Source: CAIKLP01 sp965279595
GTDB lineage: Bacteria; Bacteroidota; Bacteroidia; Sphingobacteriales; Sphingobacteriaceae
DNA length: 64,000 nucleotides
Direction: 5' to 3'
NCBI GenBank assembly: GCA_965279595.1
Contig: OZ257246.1
Span: forward strand, 1,488,001 to 1,552,000
Shown here: positions 63,605 to 64,000 of the stretch, in pieces
How positions within the stretch are numbered: the first letter of the stretch is position 1
Layout of the letters: each line of letters begins with the position of its first letter
The notes under the pieces: model-generated
Told to the model about the DNA's origin: nothing
Databases searched by the model: none
What the model saw: the letters and a program-made list of their open reading frames with translations, nothing else
Translations under genes and position numbers: made by a program

Positions 63605-64000
63605 ATGAAGAAATTTTTACTTTTTGTTAGCTTATTTTTCATTTGTGCCCTGCTATTTATTTCTTGTACTAAAGAAAATGAATTGAAGGTAAATACCAAT
63701 CCAGTAACGCAAATGTTTTTAGGAAACATTGAGCGCTTCGGTGATAATAGATTAAATACCAATGTAAGCATGCATTGGTCAGGTGAAGACAAAGATGGTT
63801 ATGTGGTAGGCTATGAAGTTTCTACTGATAATGTGAATTGGACTTTCACCACTAAACAAGACAGCGTTTTTCGTTTTACTATTGAAAGTGGCGATAGCAG
63901 TGATAAGGATTTATACATCCGTGCAATAGATAATGATGGGAACAAAGATCTAACGCCAGCCTATTTAAAAATCCCCATAAAAAATACAATTCCTGTCATC
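63605..64000 (+). CDS. lipoprotein, 3' end cut by the window
   Basis: An open frame from ATG 63605 to the window end (132 codons, no stop). Lipobox LLFISC, then a beta-sandwich, FN3-like part (MHWSGEDKDGYVVGYEVSTDNVNWTFT...), which recalls surface lipoproteins of Bacteroidota with an FN3-like N-terminus. It starts 13 bp after a terminator and has no clear promoter of its own. Confidence 0.75.
   Translation, partial: MKKFLLFVSLFFICALLFISCTKENELKVNTNPVTQMFLGNIERFGDNRLNTNVSMHWSGEDKDGYVVGYEVSTDNVNWTFTTKQDSVFRFTIESGDSSDKDLYIRAIDNDGNKDLTPAYLKIPIKNTIPVI

Overview
The window comes from a low-GC member of the Bacteroidota. The evidence is TAnnTTTG-type -7 boxes (TTTG-N19-TAnnTTTG in front of rpsU), a lack of Shine-Dalgarno sites before almost every gene, type IX secretion (T9SS) C-terminal tails, a PorP/SprF partner, a TonB-dependent receptor, and small families typical of the phylum (DUF3467, the fused acyltransferase, OprO/P porin). 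T9SS genes and a fatty-acid desaturase suggest a free-living aerobic lineage such as Chitinophagales or a relative; the genus cannot be read from the sequence.

Layout. 1-6.5 kb: a TonB-dependent receptor, then a T9SS-exported protein built from two nearly identical 501-residue modules. 6.6-11.1 kb: a fused lipid acyltransferase (minus strand), then an HhH protein, apt and an acyl-CoA dehydrogenase. 11.1-26.4 kb: the translation/transcription core: rpsU-xer-hpf, tRNA-Thr/Tyr/Gly/Thr, tuf, tRNA-Trp, secE-nusG-rplK-rplA-rplJ-rplL-rpoB-rpoC. 26.5-29.5 kb: four overlapping genes for exported proteins of unknown role (two lipoproteins, a thioredoxin-like CxxC lipoprotein, an OmpA-domain protein). 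29.6-31.3 kb: OprO/P-like porin and DUF3467. 31.3-38.2 kb: a minus-strand run dapD, glycosyltransferase, tsaC, cca, pRiA4b-like, miaA, MFS. 38.3-43.1 kb: S4 protein, desaturase, TPR histidine kinase, HU, msrB. 43.3-48.0 kb: a three-gene 2-oxoacid:ferredoxin oxidoreductase with a GltD-like flavoprotein. 48.1-50.5 kb: small minus-strand genes, including an unlisted 34-residue lysine-rich ORF. 50.8-57.5 kb: gpsA, a 1530-residue PKD-repeat T9SS type B protein and its PorP/SprF partner. 57.9-64 kb: a secreted EEP-fold nuclease, two further T9SS-tail proteins (one with OB-folds like those of extracellular nucleases) and a lipoprotein cut by the window edge.

Most interesting signal. Three promoters far apart in the window (before the TonB receptor, the duplicated T9SS protein and the secreted nuclease) carry TTAACA-like hexamers repeated every 11 bp, and in all three the hexamers sit in the same register to the TAnnTTTG box (-26, -37 and further multiples of 11). 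This is the geometry of PhoB/PhoP-family direct-repeat operators. I infer one shared regulon, plausibly phosphate scavenging (secreted nuclease, outer-membrane uptake). A fourth TTAACA-N5-TTAACA pair lies upstream of gpsA. The regulator and the phosphate link are inference; the repeats and their register are directly visible.
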